This document shows, one piece after another, positions 1-12,523 of a stretch of 64,000 nt of DNA. Made by a program: the position numbers and the translations under genes. Location of the stretch: NCBI GenBank assembly GCA_002332615.1, contig DDAL01000008.1, forward strand, positions 261,989 to 325,988, in the 5' to 3' direction. The notes under the pieces were generated by a model. The model made no database searches. It saw only the letters and a list, made by a program, of their open reading frames with translations, and was not told where the DNA came from. Positions within the stretch are counted from its first letter, which is position 1; each line of letters starts with the position of its first letter. Source of the DNA: Sphingobacteriaceae bacterium UBA2059. Its GTDB lineage: Bacteria; Bacteroidota; Bacteroidia; Sphingobacteriales; Sphingobacteriaceae.

Positions 1-3528
<3,528 letters not shown>

Positions 3529-3717
3529 GTAATAGCCGTATCAACATGCTTTGGTCTGCTCAGCTTCGGTGGTGCAGGCGCTAAAATGTCCCTGCTTCTA
3601 CCGGTTGCGGGCCTAATGAGCGCTTATTCCTAATTTTTGCGTTGGTAGATCAAAGAATGCAGACTGAAGATAAGCAAATAAAGCGTTTTGGGACTTCCGT
3701 CAAGTAGTGTTCTATTC

Positions 3718-3742
3718 ATATAAGCAAGATTACTGCTTATAT
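3718..3742. repeat. 9-bp perfect inverted repeat upstream of the GH92 gene
   Basis: ATATAAGCA and TGCTTATAT pair perfectly around a 7-nt spacer, in the 306-bp gap between the GH2 and GH92 genes. It may be an operator or a weak hairpin; there is no T-run. The rest of this gap shows no gene. Confidence 0.4.
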
Positions 3743-3795
3743 ACAGCGGGAACTGCATATTTAAACGAATTGCTCAAAATATGATATCAATTGCT

Positions 3796-3803
3796 TACAT
3801 TTT
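3796..3803 (+). promoter_or_regulatory. candidate -7 box for the GH92 gene
   Basis: TACATTTT matches the Bacteroidota -7 consensus TAnnTTTG at all but the last base. A TTG at 3771-3773 is 22 bp upstream, within the usual -33/-7 spacing. It sits 31 bp before the ATG at 3835. Confidence 0.4.
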
Positions 3804-3834
3804 AGCCCTATCAAACTAATCAATTACAAGGGAC

Positions 3835-6096
3835 ATGAAGAAGATAGCTTTTCTGGGGTTTCTGTTTTTAAACCTCACAGTAACCGCCTATGCTCAGGAT
3901 TTAGTAAAGTATGTTAACACTTTGCAGGGAACTAATTCCAGGCACGAACTAACATACGGAAATACTTATCCAACTACAGCTCTTCCTTTTGGTATGAACA
4001 CTTGGACTCCTCAGACAGGCAGGAACGGGGACGGTTGGAAATATCAATACTTTAAAAAAACCATCAGAGGATTCCAGCAAGCGCATCAATGCAGTTCGTG
4101 GACTAACGATTATGCTGTTTTTTCATTTATGCCCGTTGCGGGAAAGCTGACCGTTAATGAGGAAGAGCGTGCAACAAGTTTTTCTCATAAGAACGAAATT
4201 GCTGCCCCTCATTATTATAAGGTGAAGCTTGATAACGAAATTACTACGGAAATATCGCCTACAGAACGAGGCGCACATTTAAAGTTTACCTTCCCTGAAA
4301 GGCAAAAGAGTTATATCGTTTTAGACGGTTATACCAAACTAAGCCTGGTTAAAATAATACCAAATGAAAGAAAGATTATAGGATATGTAAATAACGGCCA
4401 CTATGTTCCAGAAAACTTTAAGAATTATTTTATAGTAGTTTTCGATGAACCGTTTGTTAGCTACGGTACTTGGGATAACCAATCAAATGAAATTATGCCT
4501 GGTGACTCTATGAAGGAAGGGAAAGGGGCTGGGGCCTATATACAGTTTAAAGCGGGTGTTACGGTCCAGGCAAAAGTTGCATCGTCTTACATCAGTCATG
4601 AACAGGCTGCTATTACTCTTAAAAGAGAGCTAGGGAAATTTAAGACTTTTTATCAGACAAAAGAAGCTGCTAAGAAAATTTGGAACGAGCATCTAGGCAG
4701 AATACTTGTTGAAGGGGGAACTGAAGAAGAAAAGGCAACTTTCTATTCATGTTTTTTCCGCGCCAGCCTATTCTCAAGGCAATTCTTTGAATATGATGCA
4801 CAAGGTGAACCTTATTATTATAGTGCTTATGATGGGAAAATATATCGCGGTTTCATGTATACTGATACAGGGTTTTGGGATACATTTAGAGCACAATTTC
4901 CATTAAATGCCCTAATGTATCCGACCATGCATGGGCGTTATATGAATGCTTTGCTGGCTGCTTATGATCAATGTGGGTGGCTGCCTTCGTGGTCTTTTCC
5001 AGGAGAAGGCGGAAGTATGATCGGAAACCATGCTATATCTCTTTTCGCTGATGCTTGGGTAAAGGGAATCAGGACATTTGATACTCAAAAGGCTTTGAAG
5101 GCATATTATCACGAGGCAACTAACAAAGGACCCTGGGGACCCGCTAATGGTAGGCATGGGTGGAAAGAGTATTATCAACTAGGCTATGTTCCTTATCCTG
5201 AATACGGAGAGGCTACGGCTAAGACTTTGGAGTATGCTTACGATGACTTCTGCGCTTATCAGCTTGCTAAACATACTGGAAGTTCTTTTTATGAGAAGAT
5301 TTTTGAACGGCAAATGTTTAATTATAAGAATGTTTTTAATCCGGCTACCCTGTTTATGGAAGGTAAAGACTCTAAAGGTGAATGGAAACCGAAATTCGAT
5401 CCGTTCGAGTGGGGCGGCCCTTACACCGAAGGGAACGCCTGGCATTGGCTATGGTCTGTTTTTCATGATGTTAACGGCTTAATAGGTTTATTGGGCGGGA
5501 AGGAGAAATTTACAACTAAACTTGACTCTGTTTTTACTGAACCGCCTACGGTCAATACAGGTAGTTACGGCGGAATGATACACGAAATGACTGAAATGGT
5601 GAATGCTGAAATGGGTCAGTATGCACATGGAAACCAACCTATCCAGCATATGGTCTATCTGTATAACTACGCTTCTCAGCCTTGGAAAGCCCAGTTTCAT
5701 GTTCGCAACATTATGAATAAACTCTATAATTCAACAGAAAACGGCTACCCGGGAGATGAGGATCAGGGCCAGACTTCATCTTGGTACGTATTAAGTGCCC
5801 TTGGTTTTTATAGTGTATGCCCTGGTACAAGCGAGTATGTAATTGGAAGCCCTGTTTTTGAGAAAGCTACCATTACACTTGAAAACGGCAAGAAATTTGT
5901 AATCAAGGCAACTAACAACAGTCCTAAAAACTGTTATATAGGAGCAACACGGTTAAACGGTAAAAACTATACAGCAAAATTTCTTGAGCATACAGATATT
6001 CTAAAAGGTGGAATGATTGAATTTGATATGCAGAGTCAACCCAACCTCACAGTAGAACAGTCTTTATCGGATAGGCCTTTCTCATTATCTAAATAA
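3835..6096 (+). CDS. GH92 alpha-mannosidase family protein, exported
   Basis: A 753-aa protein with a signal peptide (about residues 1-20, ending AYAQ) and the two-domain GH92 layout: N-terminal beta-sandwich from about 25 to 270, then the (alpha/alpha)6 catalytic barrel. Family marks include FWDTFRAQFPL, WSFPGEGG, GYPGDEDQGQTSSWYV and ALGFYSVCPG. GH92 enzymes are calcium-dependent exo-alpha-mannosidases of N-glycans and mannans. The usual HGNEP motif reads HGNQP here (Gln at residue 601), next to the +1 subsite, so linkage specificity may differ from the well-studied alpha-1,2 enzymes (inference). It precedes GH127 and DUF4965 genes on the same strand and probably heads their transcription unit. 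Confidence 0.93.
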   Translation: MKKIAFLGFLFLNLTVTAYAQDLVKYVNTLQGTNSRHELTYGNTYPTTALPFGMNTWTPQTGRNGDGWKYQYFKKTIRGFQQAHQCSSWTNDYAVFSFMPVAGKLTVNEEERATSFSHKNEIAAPHYYKVKLDNEITTEISPTERGAHLKFTFPERQKSYIVLDGYTKLSLVKIIPNERKIIGYVNNGHYVPENFKNYFIVVFDEPFVSYGTWDNQSNEIMPGDSMKEGKGAGAYIQFKAGVTVQAKVASSYISHEQAAITLKRELGKFKTFYQTKEAAKKIWNEHLGRILVEGGTEEEKATFYSCFFRASLFSRQFFEYDAQGEPYYYSAYDGKIYRGFMYTDTGFWDTFRAQFPLNALMYPTMHGRYMNALLAAYDQCGWLPSWSFPGEGGSMIGNHAISLFADAWVKGIRTFDTQKALKAYYHEATNKGPWGPANGRHGWKEYYQLGYVPYPEYGEATAKTLEYAYDDFCAYQLAKHTGSSFYEKIFERQMFNYKNVFNPATLFMEGKDSKGEWKPKFDPFEWGGPYTEGNAWHWLWSVFHDVNGLIGLLGGKEKFTTKLDSVFTEPPTVNTGSYGGMIHEMTEMVNAEMGQYAHGNQPIQHMVYLYNYASQPWKAQFHVRNIMNKLYNSTENGYPGDEDQGQTSSWYVLSALGFYSVCPGTSEYVIGSPVFEKATITLENGKKFVIKATNNSPKNCYIGATRLNGKNYTAKFLEHTDILKGGMIEFDMQSQPNLTVEQSLSDRPFSLSK

Positions 6097-6201
6097 TATT
6101 GAGAGCAATGTATGATTCTTTGACACGATTAGATGAAGCAAGGTGTTTCTAATTATGTTTCTTTGTTGCAGGAATTAACTTTTATAAATACTACAAAGCA
6201 A

Positions 6202-8253
6202 ATGAAAAAAGCTAAAATACTAAGCTTATTCATCCTGGCTATATTCAGTTTTGATGTTAACGCTCAGTATCATTACCGAGTTGAGTTTGTACCTTCAACC
6301 AGCAATCTCTCCTCCAATAGGTTCTACTACGGAAATCTTAGTCCGCTTCGAAAGGAGCATTTTATTAAGTTGCCAGTTAACTCATATAAGCCTGCGGGCT
6401 GGATAAAAAAGTTTTTAGAGTTACAGCGGGACGGCCTTACCGGAAAGCTTGGAGAGATTAGCATTTGGCTTTCTAAACAAAACAACGCTTGGCTTAACAA
6501 GGAAGGAAAAGGAGAGCACGGGTGGGAGGAACTTCCTTACTGGCTCAAGGGGTATGGAAATATCGGATATATGTTAGGAGATGCCGCTATGATATCCGAA
6601 ACAAAGTTTTGGGTTAATGCAGTTCTTTCTAACCAACGTGCTAATGGCGATTTTGGACCTAACGTAACTAAAGGCGAGGGAAAGCGGGACTTATGGACGA
6701 ATATGCCTATGCTTTGGTGCTTGCAATCCTATTATGAATATACTGAGGATCCCCGGGTTATTACTTTCATGAGCAGATATTTCAAATGGCAAAATACTAT
6801 TCCGGACGACTTGTTTTTGGAAGACTACTGGGAAAACAGCCGGGGTGGGGATAACTTGTACAGTATTTTTTGGCTTTACAATATCACCAAGGAAAGCTGG
6901 CTCTTAGATCTTGCAAAAAAAACGGATAGAAATACTGCAAACTGGAGACAGTCCGGTATGCTACCTAACTGGCATAACGTTAATATTGCTCAAGGATTTA
7001 GAGAGCCGGCACAGTATTTTATGTTAAGTAACGATCCCAAAGACTTGAAGGCCACCTACAATAACTTTCATTTTATTAGATCCCTGTATGGGCAAGTTCC
7101 GGGAGGGATGTTCGGTGCAGATGAAAATGCCCGCAAAGGTTATCATGACCCAAGGCAGGCTACTGAAACCTGTGGTTTTGTGGAGCAAATGACTTCAAAT
7201 CAGCTGTTGCTGCGTTATACAGGCGATGTTCTATGGGCAGAAAACTGTGAAGATATTGCCTTTAATAGTTTTCCTGCAGCTTTTATGCCCGATTATAAAT
7301 CTCTGCGCTACCTTACAGCCCCTAATATGGTGGTAAGCGATAGTAAAAACCATCATCCTGGCATAGATAATTCAGGTCCTTTTTTAATGATGAACCCCTT
7401 TAGTAGCCGTTGTTGTCAGCATAATCATACCGCCGGCTGGGTATACTTTGCAGAAAATAGTTGGATGGCCACCCCCGACAATGGTCTTGCAGCACAATTT
7501 TATACTGAAGGTGAGGTTACAGCAAAAGTGGGGAATGGAAAGGAGGTCAAAATTAAATCATTAACGCACTATCCCTTTAGCGATGAAATTAGTTTTATAA
7601 TTAACAGTGACGACGTTGTCGAATTTCCTCTTTATCTGCGTATTCCTTCCTGGTGCAACAAGCCCCAACTGCGTATAAACGGAAAACAGATTAAAATAAA
7701 TTCTGTAAAGAATAATTATATGCGAATTTCTGGCTCTTGGAAAAAGGGTGATAAGATTTCTTTAAAACTACCTATGAAACTCACCTTAAGAAAGTGGGAA
7801 AGAAATAAAAATAGCTTAAGTATTAATTATGGACCGTTAACTTATTCGCTTAAAATAGACGAACAATATATATCAAAAAACAGCAAGGAAACAGCCATTG
7901 GAGATTCACAGTGGCAGAAAGATGCTGATGCAGGAAAATGGCCATCTTATGAAATTCATCCGGCTACAAAATGGAATTATGGAATTATTGCAGATCTAAA
8001 GAAGCCTGAAAGATCTTTTAAGATTGTAAAAAGAAAATGGCCTTTGGATAATAATCCTTTTACCAATGAATCAACCCCTGTTCTATTACTGGCAAAGGGT
8101 AAAGAAATTAAATCTTGGAAAATTGATCAATATGGGCTTGTTCATACTCTTCCCGGTCATGGCGTTACCGCCGATAAAGTAAAAGCAAATCTTGTACTTG
8201 TACCAATGGGGGGAGCCCGGTTAAGAATCTCAGCGTTCCCTCATCTTAAATAG
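6202..8253 (+). CDS. GH127-type (DUF1680) beta-L-arabinofuranosidase-like protein, exported
   Basis: The ATG at 6202 is chosen over the longer reading from 6133 because it opens a clear signal peptide ending DVNAQ. The mature part is an (alpha/alpha)6 barrel plus beta-sandwiches, as in GH127/GH146. The unusual zinc-thiolate active site is intact: Glu and Cys in TETCG (residues 322 and 324) and a Cys-Cys pair in SRCCQHNH (404-405). This spacing matches the characterised beta-L-arabinofuranosidase HypBA1. Expected role is retaining removal of beta-L-arabinofuranose, or a related pentose or hexose, from plant glycans. Only 20 bp separate it from the next gene, so the two are probably cotranscribed. 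Confidence 0.88.
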   Translation: MKKAKILSLFILAIFSFDVNAQYHYRVEFVPSTSNLSSNRFYYGNLSPLRKEHFIKLPVNSYKPAGWIKKFLELQRDGLTGKLGEISIWLSKQNNAWLNKEGKGEHGWEELPYWLKGYGNIGYMLGDAAMISETKFWVNAVLSNQRANGDFGPNVTKGEGKRDLWTNMPMLWCLQSYYEYTEDPRVITFMSRYFKWQNTIPDDLFLEDYWENSRGGDNLYSIFWLYNITKESWLLDLAKKTDRNTANWRQSGMLPNWHNVNIAQGFREPAQYFMLSNDPKDLKATYNNFHFIRSLYGQVPGGMFGADENARKGYHDPRQATETCGFVEQMTSNQLLLRYTGDVLWAENCEDIAFNSFPAAFMPDYKSLRYLTAPNMVVSDSKNHHPGIDNSGPFLMMNPFSSRCCQHNHTAGWVYFAENSWMATPDNGLAAQFYTEGEVTAKVGNGKEVKIKSLTHYPFSDEISFIINSDDVVEFPLYLRIPSWCNKPQLRINGKQIKINSVKNNYMRISGSWKKGDKISLKLPMKLTLRKWERNKNSLSINYGPLTYSLKIDEQYISKNSKETAIGDSQWQKDADAGKWPSYEIHPATKWNYGIIADLKKPERSFKIVKRKWPLDNNPFTNESTPVLLLAKGKEIKSWKIDQYGLVHTLPGHGVTADKVKANLVLVPMGGARLRISAFPHLK

Positions 8254-8273
8254 CTAACTAAAAAAATAATTAA

Positions 8274-10742
8274 ATGTATTTCTTGAGACCTAACTTACTA
8301 AGACTTTCCTTTTTTGTAATTACTCTTTTAAGCACCTTGCCTGTTATAGCTCAGGTAAGCAAAGCGCCTGCTTATCCGCTTATAACTCACGATCCATACT
8401 TTAGTATATGGTCTTTTACGGATAATCTTGATGCTTCAACAACGAAACATTGGACTGGTACTGACCATTCGATAACAGGAAGAATCAGCGTTGACGGTAA
8501 TGTGTACAGTTTTTTAGGAAAGCAGGAACGTTCTTTTCACACGCTGCTTCCTGCTTCTGATGAGAGTAAATATCAAAGTAGCTTTACAGAAATCGAACCG
8601 TCCGCGAATTGGAATGATCTTCACTTTGCGGGTAGTCAATGGAAAAAAGGCTTGGGTTCTTTTGGAGATTTGCAGGCTGCCGGAAATCAGTGGAAAAGTA
8701 AGGACTTATGGGTCAGGAGGCAATTTATAGTGGGAGATCTGGATAAAGGGAAGGTGTATTTAAAGATCCACCATGACGATAATGTAGATGTTTTTTTAAA
8801 TGGACAAAAAATATATACCCATGAAGGCTGGAATGACAGGCTTGAGTATAAAGACGTAGATGCTTTAGCAAGAAAGGCGTTAAGGAAAGGGAGTAATACT
8901 TTAGCTGTTCATGTCAAAAATACTGCAGGCGGTCAATGGCTGGACATCGGGCTTGCTCAGGAAAAAATTTCAAAGACTACTAAGTTTGTGAAGCGTGCCT
9001 TCCAAAAGAGCGTTAAAATAACTGCGACACAAACAATTTATGATTTTTCCTGTGGTAAGGCTGATTTAACACTTACGTTCACAAGTCCCCTCCTGATGGA
9101 TAACCTGAGCCTTCTATCCAGGCCGGTTTCCTATGTTTCATACAAAGTACGTTCTAACGACGGAAAATTACATGACATAAAAGTGCATTTGGGCGTATCG
9201 ACAGACATTGCTGTCAATACACCTGATCAACAGGTCATCGCCATGAAGAATACACATAAATCCCTATCATTACTTAAAGCAGGAACAAAAAGCCAGCCGG
9301 TATTAGAAAAAAGAGGAGACAATGTTAAAATTGACTGGGGACATTTATATATAGCCGTTCCCACACAGTATAAGGCCTCCCAGTATGTAAGTGCACAAGA
9401 AGGCAGTCCTCTACACGTTATATCATCTGATCAAAAGGGGGTGTTGCCAAAAGAAGGCAAGCATATGACACTTAATACGGTGATAAACTTTGGGAAAGTA
9501 GGGCAAGCACCTGTTAATAAATTCATCATGTTAGCCTACGATGATAATTATTCAATTCAGTATTTCGAAAACAATCTAAGGCCCTGGTGGAATAAGGATG
9601 GAAAGCAATCAATAGAGAACGAGCTGATTCTTGCGGCTGATGGTTATAAAAGTATACTATCAAAATGTTCCGATTTCGACAAGCGCATGTATCAGGAGGC
9701 TCTGGGAGCAGGAGGGGATAAATATGCCGATCTATGCGTAGTTGCCTACCGCCAGGCTATATCTGCACACAAGCTCGTAGAAAGTCCTAAAGGAGAGCTC
9801 TTATTCCTATCGAAAGAGAACTTTAGTAACGGCTCTATTAATACAGTAGATATAACCTATCCATCTGCTCCTTTGTTCCTGGTTTATAACACTGAACTTC
9901 TCAAAGGGATGATGAATGGAATTTTTGAATATAGCGAAAGTGGCAGGTGGACAAAACCGTTTGCCGCACATGATCTGGGCACTTACCCTCTGGCCAATGG
10001 GCAAACTTATGGGGAAGACATGCCGGTAGAAGAGTCTGGAAATATGATCATTTTAACTGCGGCGATAGCTAAAGCCGAAGGCAACGTAAGTTATGCCAAA
10101 AAACATTGGAAAACACTTTCTGTATGGGCAAATTTTCTGTCAAATGAAGGATTCGACCCCGCAAATCAGCTTTGCACAGACGATTTTGCAGGACACCTGG
10201 CGAGGAATGCGAACCTGTCTGTAAAAGCTATCGTTGCTCTCGGTTGTTATGCATCGCTTGCTGAACAATTGGGAGAGAAGCAAGTTGCTGATAGGTATAA
10301 TCTACTTACTAAGGATATGGTAAAAAAATGGCAACAGCTTGCTGATGACGGCGATCACTATACGCTTGCTTTTGAAAAGAAAGGAACATGGAGTCAAAAA
10401 TATAATCTCGTATGGGATAAATTACTTGGCTTAAATCTGTTTCCAAAAGAAGTGTACGCAAAAGAAGTGAAGTATTACCTCACTAAACAGAATAAGTATG
10501 GCCTTCCTCTTGACAGCCGGAAAACATACACCAAATCTGACTGGATCGTATGGACATCTGTCTTGGCTGACAATGAAAAGGATTTTCATTCCTTTATTAA
10601 TCCTGTGCATAAGTATATGAATTCGACTCCTTCGCGCGTTCCTATAAGTGACTGGCATGAAACGATGGACGGTAAGATGGTTGGATTTCAGGCTAGAAGT
10701 GTAGTTGGAGCTTACTTTATCAAACTACTTTCAGAAAAGTGA
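8274..10742 (+). CDS. glutaminase A-like exported protein (DUF5127/DUF4965/DUF1793) with an inserted sugar-binding-like module
   Basis: An 822-aa protein with a signal peptide ending PVIAQ. It starts with the HDPYFSIWS motif common to DUF4964/glutaminase-A-like proteins. A GH2-type galactose-binding-like insert follows at about 125-235 (WVRRQF, DVFLNGQKIYTHEGW, LAVHVKNTAGG), then DUF5127, DUF4965 and the C-terminal (alpha/alpha)6 DUF1793 region with EDMPVEESGNMIIL and SDWIVWTSVLA. Databases often call such proteins glutaminases after a fungal enzyme, but in Bacteroidota they sit among glycoside hydrolases and I would not trust a glutaminase activity here. It is the last gene of the enzyme block and is followed by a hairpin. 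Confidence 0.8.
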   Translation: MYFLRPNLLRLSFFVITLLSTLPVIAQVSKAPAYPLITHDPYFSIWSFTDNLDASTTKHWTGTDHSITGRISVDGNVYSFLGKQERSFHTLLPASDESKYQSSFTEIEPSANWNDLHFAGSQWKKGLGSFGDLQAAGNQWKSKDLWVRRQFIVGDLDKGKVYLKIHHDDNVDVFLNGQKIYTHEGWNDRLEYKDVDALARKALRKGSNTLAVHVKNTAGGQWLDIGLAQEKISKTTKFVKRAFQKSVKITATQTIYDFSCGKADLTLTFTSPLLMDNLSLLSRPVSYVSYKVRSNDGKLHDIKVHLGVSTDIAVNTPDQQVIAMKNTHKSLSLLKAGTKSQPVLEKRGDNVKIDWGHLYIAVPTQYKASQYVSAQEGSPLHVISSDQKGVLPKEGKHMTLNTVINFGKVGQAPVNKFIMLAYDDNYSIQYFENNLRPWWNKDGKQSIENELILAADGYKSILSKCSDFDKRMYQEALGAGGDKYADLCVVAYRQAISAHKLVESPKGELLFLSKENFSNGSINTVDITYPSAPLFLVYNTELLKGMMNGIFEYSESGRWTKPFAAHDLGTYPLANGQTYGEDMPVEESGNMIILTAAIAKAEGNVSYAKKHWKTLSVWANFLSNEGFDPANQLCTDDFAGHLARNANLSVKAIVALGCYASLAEQLGEKQVADRYNLLTKDMVKKWQQLADDGDHYTLAFEKKGTWSQKYNLVWDKLLGLNLFPKEVYAKEVKYYLTKQNKYGLPLDSRKTYTKSDWIVWTSVLADNEKDFHSFINPVHKYMNSTPSRVPISDWHETMDGKMVGFQARSVVGAYFIKLLSEK

Positions 10743-10749
10743 TCATTTT

Positions 10750-10783
10750 AGATTCCTGTTGTGTTTGGCTGCAACAGGAATCT
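10750..10783. terminator. hairpin between convergent genes
   Basis: A perfect 12-bp stem (AGATTCCTGTTG paired with CAACAGGAATCT) has a 10-nt loop just after the DUF4965 stop and before the end of the opposing SDR gene. There is no T-run on either side, so it may work only weakly or as an mRNA 3' end structure. Confidence 0.55.
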
Positions 10784-10807
10784 GAATAAGCGCGCTTATA
10801 CTCCTTT

Positions 10808-11722
10808 TCAGCTGAAGTTTATGCTTTCGTCAATCCCCTGCGAATAAGACCTGGGAGTAAAGGCGAACTGCTCGTTAAACTTTGTGCTGTCAAAAAAGTA
10901 AGGCCGATCATATTGATAAGCCATTTCAACCAGTTCGCCGGCCTTAGGTTCCACTAGTCCTGCCAGTTTTAGCATCCAGTTCTTCAACAGTGAATACCCC
11001 GGCTTAGTATTCAGTTTTTCAGCAATCAGTGTAATATAATCGATGCCTTTCAGCTTTTCGGGTGATGTAGGAAGGTGCCAGCTTTGGCCGCAGGCCTCGG
11101 GGCTATTGCCCAGCAGTGCAAGCGCTTTAGCCACATCAGGTACATACGTAAAAGAATGAACATGATGCACGCTGCCCTGCCACATAGCCTTCCTGCCGGC
11201 CATCAGCCTGTCAATAGCCAGAATATTAAGCACCCCGTTTTTCGAGCCGGGGCCATAAAAATCGGCGCTTCTGCCAATGGCTATTTCCTGATGGTCCATT
11301 GCCCGACAAAGCATTTCTGCAAGCACTGCCCTGGTTTTGCCCTTTTCGGAGCAAGGATTTACAGGAGTATCTTCCGTCATATGACCCAGAGAAGCCTTAT
11401 CATATCCATATATATTGTCCAGAAATACAAGTTTACTTTTATGCTCACGGCAGGCGCCAAGCACATTTTGAATCACCACAGGCCACTGTTGCTGCCAAAT
11501 GCGGTAATTATAAGGCAGGCCGGCAACCAGGTACACTACATCCGAGCCCTCTACGGCACGCTTCACCGTGCCGCTGTCCAGCAAGTTGCCTGCCAGCAGC
11601 AAATTGCCTTCGACCACAGGTTTCGGATTACGCGAAAACAACCTTACCTGATCCGTATATTGCCTGAGTTCTCTGGCCAGGTGTACAGCCACTGTACCTC
11701 CCGCTCCTAATATAGTTTGCAT
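10808..11722 (-). CDS. NAD-dependent epimerase/dehydratase family protein (extended SDR)
   Basis: A 304-aa Rossmann protein. It opens with the nucleotide-binding glycine motif (GAGGTVA near the N-terminus) and has DVVYLVAGLPYN and FLDNIYGYDK in the usual SDR strand positions. The Tyr-xxx-Lys site is not obvious, so it may be an atypical SDR of the nucleoside-diphosphate-sugar epimerase type. It lies 44 bp downstream of a Crp/Fnr regulator on the same strand and is probably cotranscribed and controlled by it. Substrate unknown. Confidence 0.82.
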   Translation of the reverse strand: MQTILGAGGTVAVHLARELRQYTDQVRLFSRNPKPVVEGNLLLAGNLLDSGTVKRAVEGSDVVYLVAGLPYNYRIWQQQWPVVIQNVLGACREHKSKLVFLDNIYGYDKASLGHMTEDTPVNPCSEKGKTRAVLAEMLCRAMDHQEIAIGRSADFYGPGSKNGVLNILAIDRLMAGRKAMWQGSVHHVHSFTYVPDVAKALALLGNSPEACGQSWHLPTSPEKLKGIDYITLIAEKLNTKPGYSLLKNWMLKLAGLVEPKAGELVEMAYQYDRPYFFDSTKFNEQFAFTPRSYSQGIDESINFS

Positions 11723-11766
11723 AGCACAAAGCTAGCCATGCGCCTCTGCTTCGAAAATAACCTGAG

Positions 11767-12351
11767 TTAAGATTTATAGATTCTTCTTTTAATGCGGCTA
11801 AGGCTTTCGGGCTTTACACCCAGGTATTGCGCTATAAGCTTCTGAGGTATTTCATGCACCACCTGAGGCTGGGTGGCTATAAGCTCGGTAAAGCGCTCTT
11901 CCGGACTCTGGCTCAGCAGCGACTTCGTGCGGCGTATGCCCTCTACAGCCACACGCTCTACCACAAGCCTGAAAAAGGTATGTACCGCAGGCGATAAGCT
12001 AATAAGTTCCATAAGCCGGTCGCAGGAAATGCAGAGCGCACTTACCGGAGTAAGTGCAACTATATTCGACAGCGAAGGACGTTTTGCGTTAAAACTCTCC
12101 AGGTCTGTAATAAAGTCCTTCGCAAAGCTGAAATTGCAGGAGGTTTGCCCGCCCGAGGTATCCTCATAAAACTGATGCGTAATGCCCGAGGCAATAAAAA
12201 ACACCCCGTCGGCCACGTTGCCCTGTTCAAGAAGATACATGCCGCGCAGAAAGTTGCCCGGCACAAAATAATGCCGAAGCAACAGCTCATCCTGTTGCGT
12301 AAGCGCCACCTCTTTTGAAACAAGCTCAAGCAATGCAGTGTAAGTATCCAT
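11767..12351 (-). CDS. Crp/Fnr family transcriptional regulator
   Basis: A 194-aa protein with an N-terminal cyclic-nucleotide-binding-like beta-roll (PGNFLRGMYLLEQGNVADGVFFIASG) and a C-terminal helix-turn-helix (IPQKLIAQYLGVKPESLSRI). The short basic end is typical of Bacteroidota Crp-like regulators. There is no Cys cluster for an Fnr-type iron-sulphur centre. The pairing with the downstream SDR gene is a common arrangement of local regulator and stress-linked oxidoreductase. The effector is unknown. Confidence 0.88.
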   Translation of the reverse strand: MDTYTALLELVSKEVALTQQDELLLRHYFVPGNFLRGMYLLEQGNVADGVFFIASGITHQFYEDTSGGQTSCNFSFAKDFITDLESFNAKRPSLSNIVALTPVSALCISCDRLMELISLSPAVHTFFRLVVERVAVEGIRRTKSLLSQSPEERFTELIATQPQVVHEIPQKLIAQYLGVKPESLSRIKRRIYKS

Positions 12352-12377
12352 GAAACCGGCGTCAAATTGCTGATTCT

Positions 12378-12385
12378 CAAATATA
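12378..12385 (-). promoter_or_regulatory. -7 promoter box for the crp-SDR pair
   Basis: On the minus strand this reads TATATTTG, a perfect TAnnTTTG box, 26 bp upstream of the ATG at 12351. Confidence 0.6.
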
Positions 12386-12523
12386 GAAGGAAGAAAACAT
12401 TTTTCCTATAAGCCCTGACAGCGCCGCAGCCGCCGTGCTTACAGGGCTGTGTAAGCACAGGTTTAAAAACAAAACAGCCGGGTACGCTCTTTTAATTAAA
12501 CAGACTTTAAAACGAGAACCAAC

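Noticed and set aside
3529..3633. A 34-codon open stretch after the GH2 stop (VIAVSTCFGLLSFGGAGAKM...), hydrophobic and GC-richer, possibly a gene remnant
   Set aside because: Too short, no start codon, and no family I can name.
12435..12458. 8-bp hairpin in the crp/xth intergenic region as a terminator or riboswitch
   Set aside because: It lies between divergent genes with no T-run and no recognisable riboswitch core.
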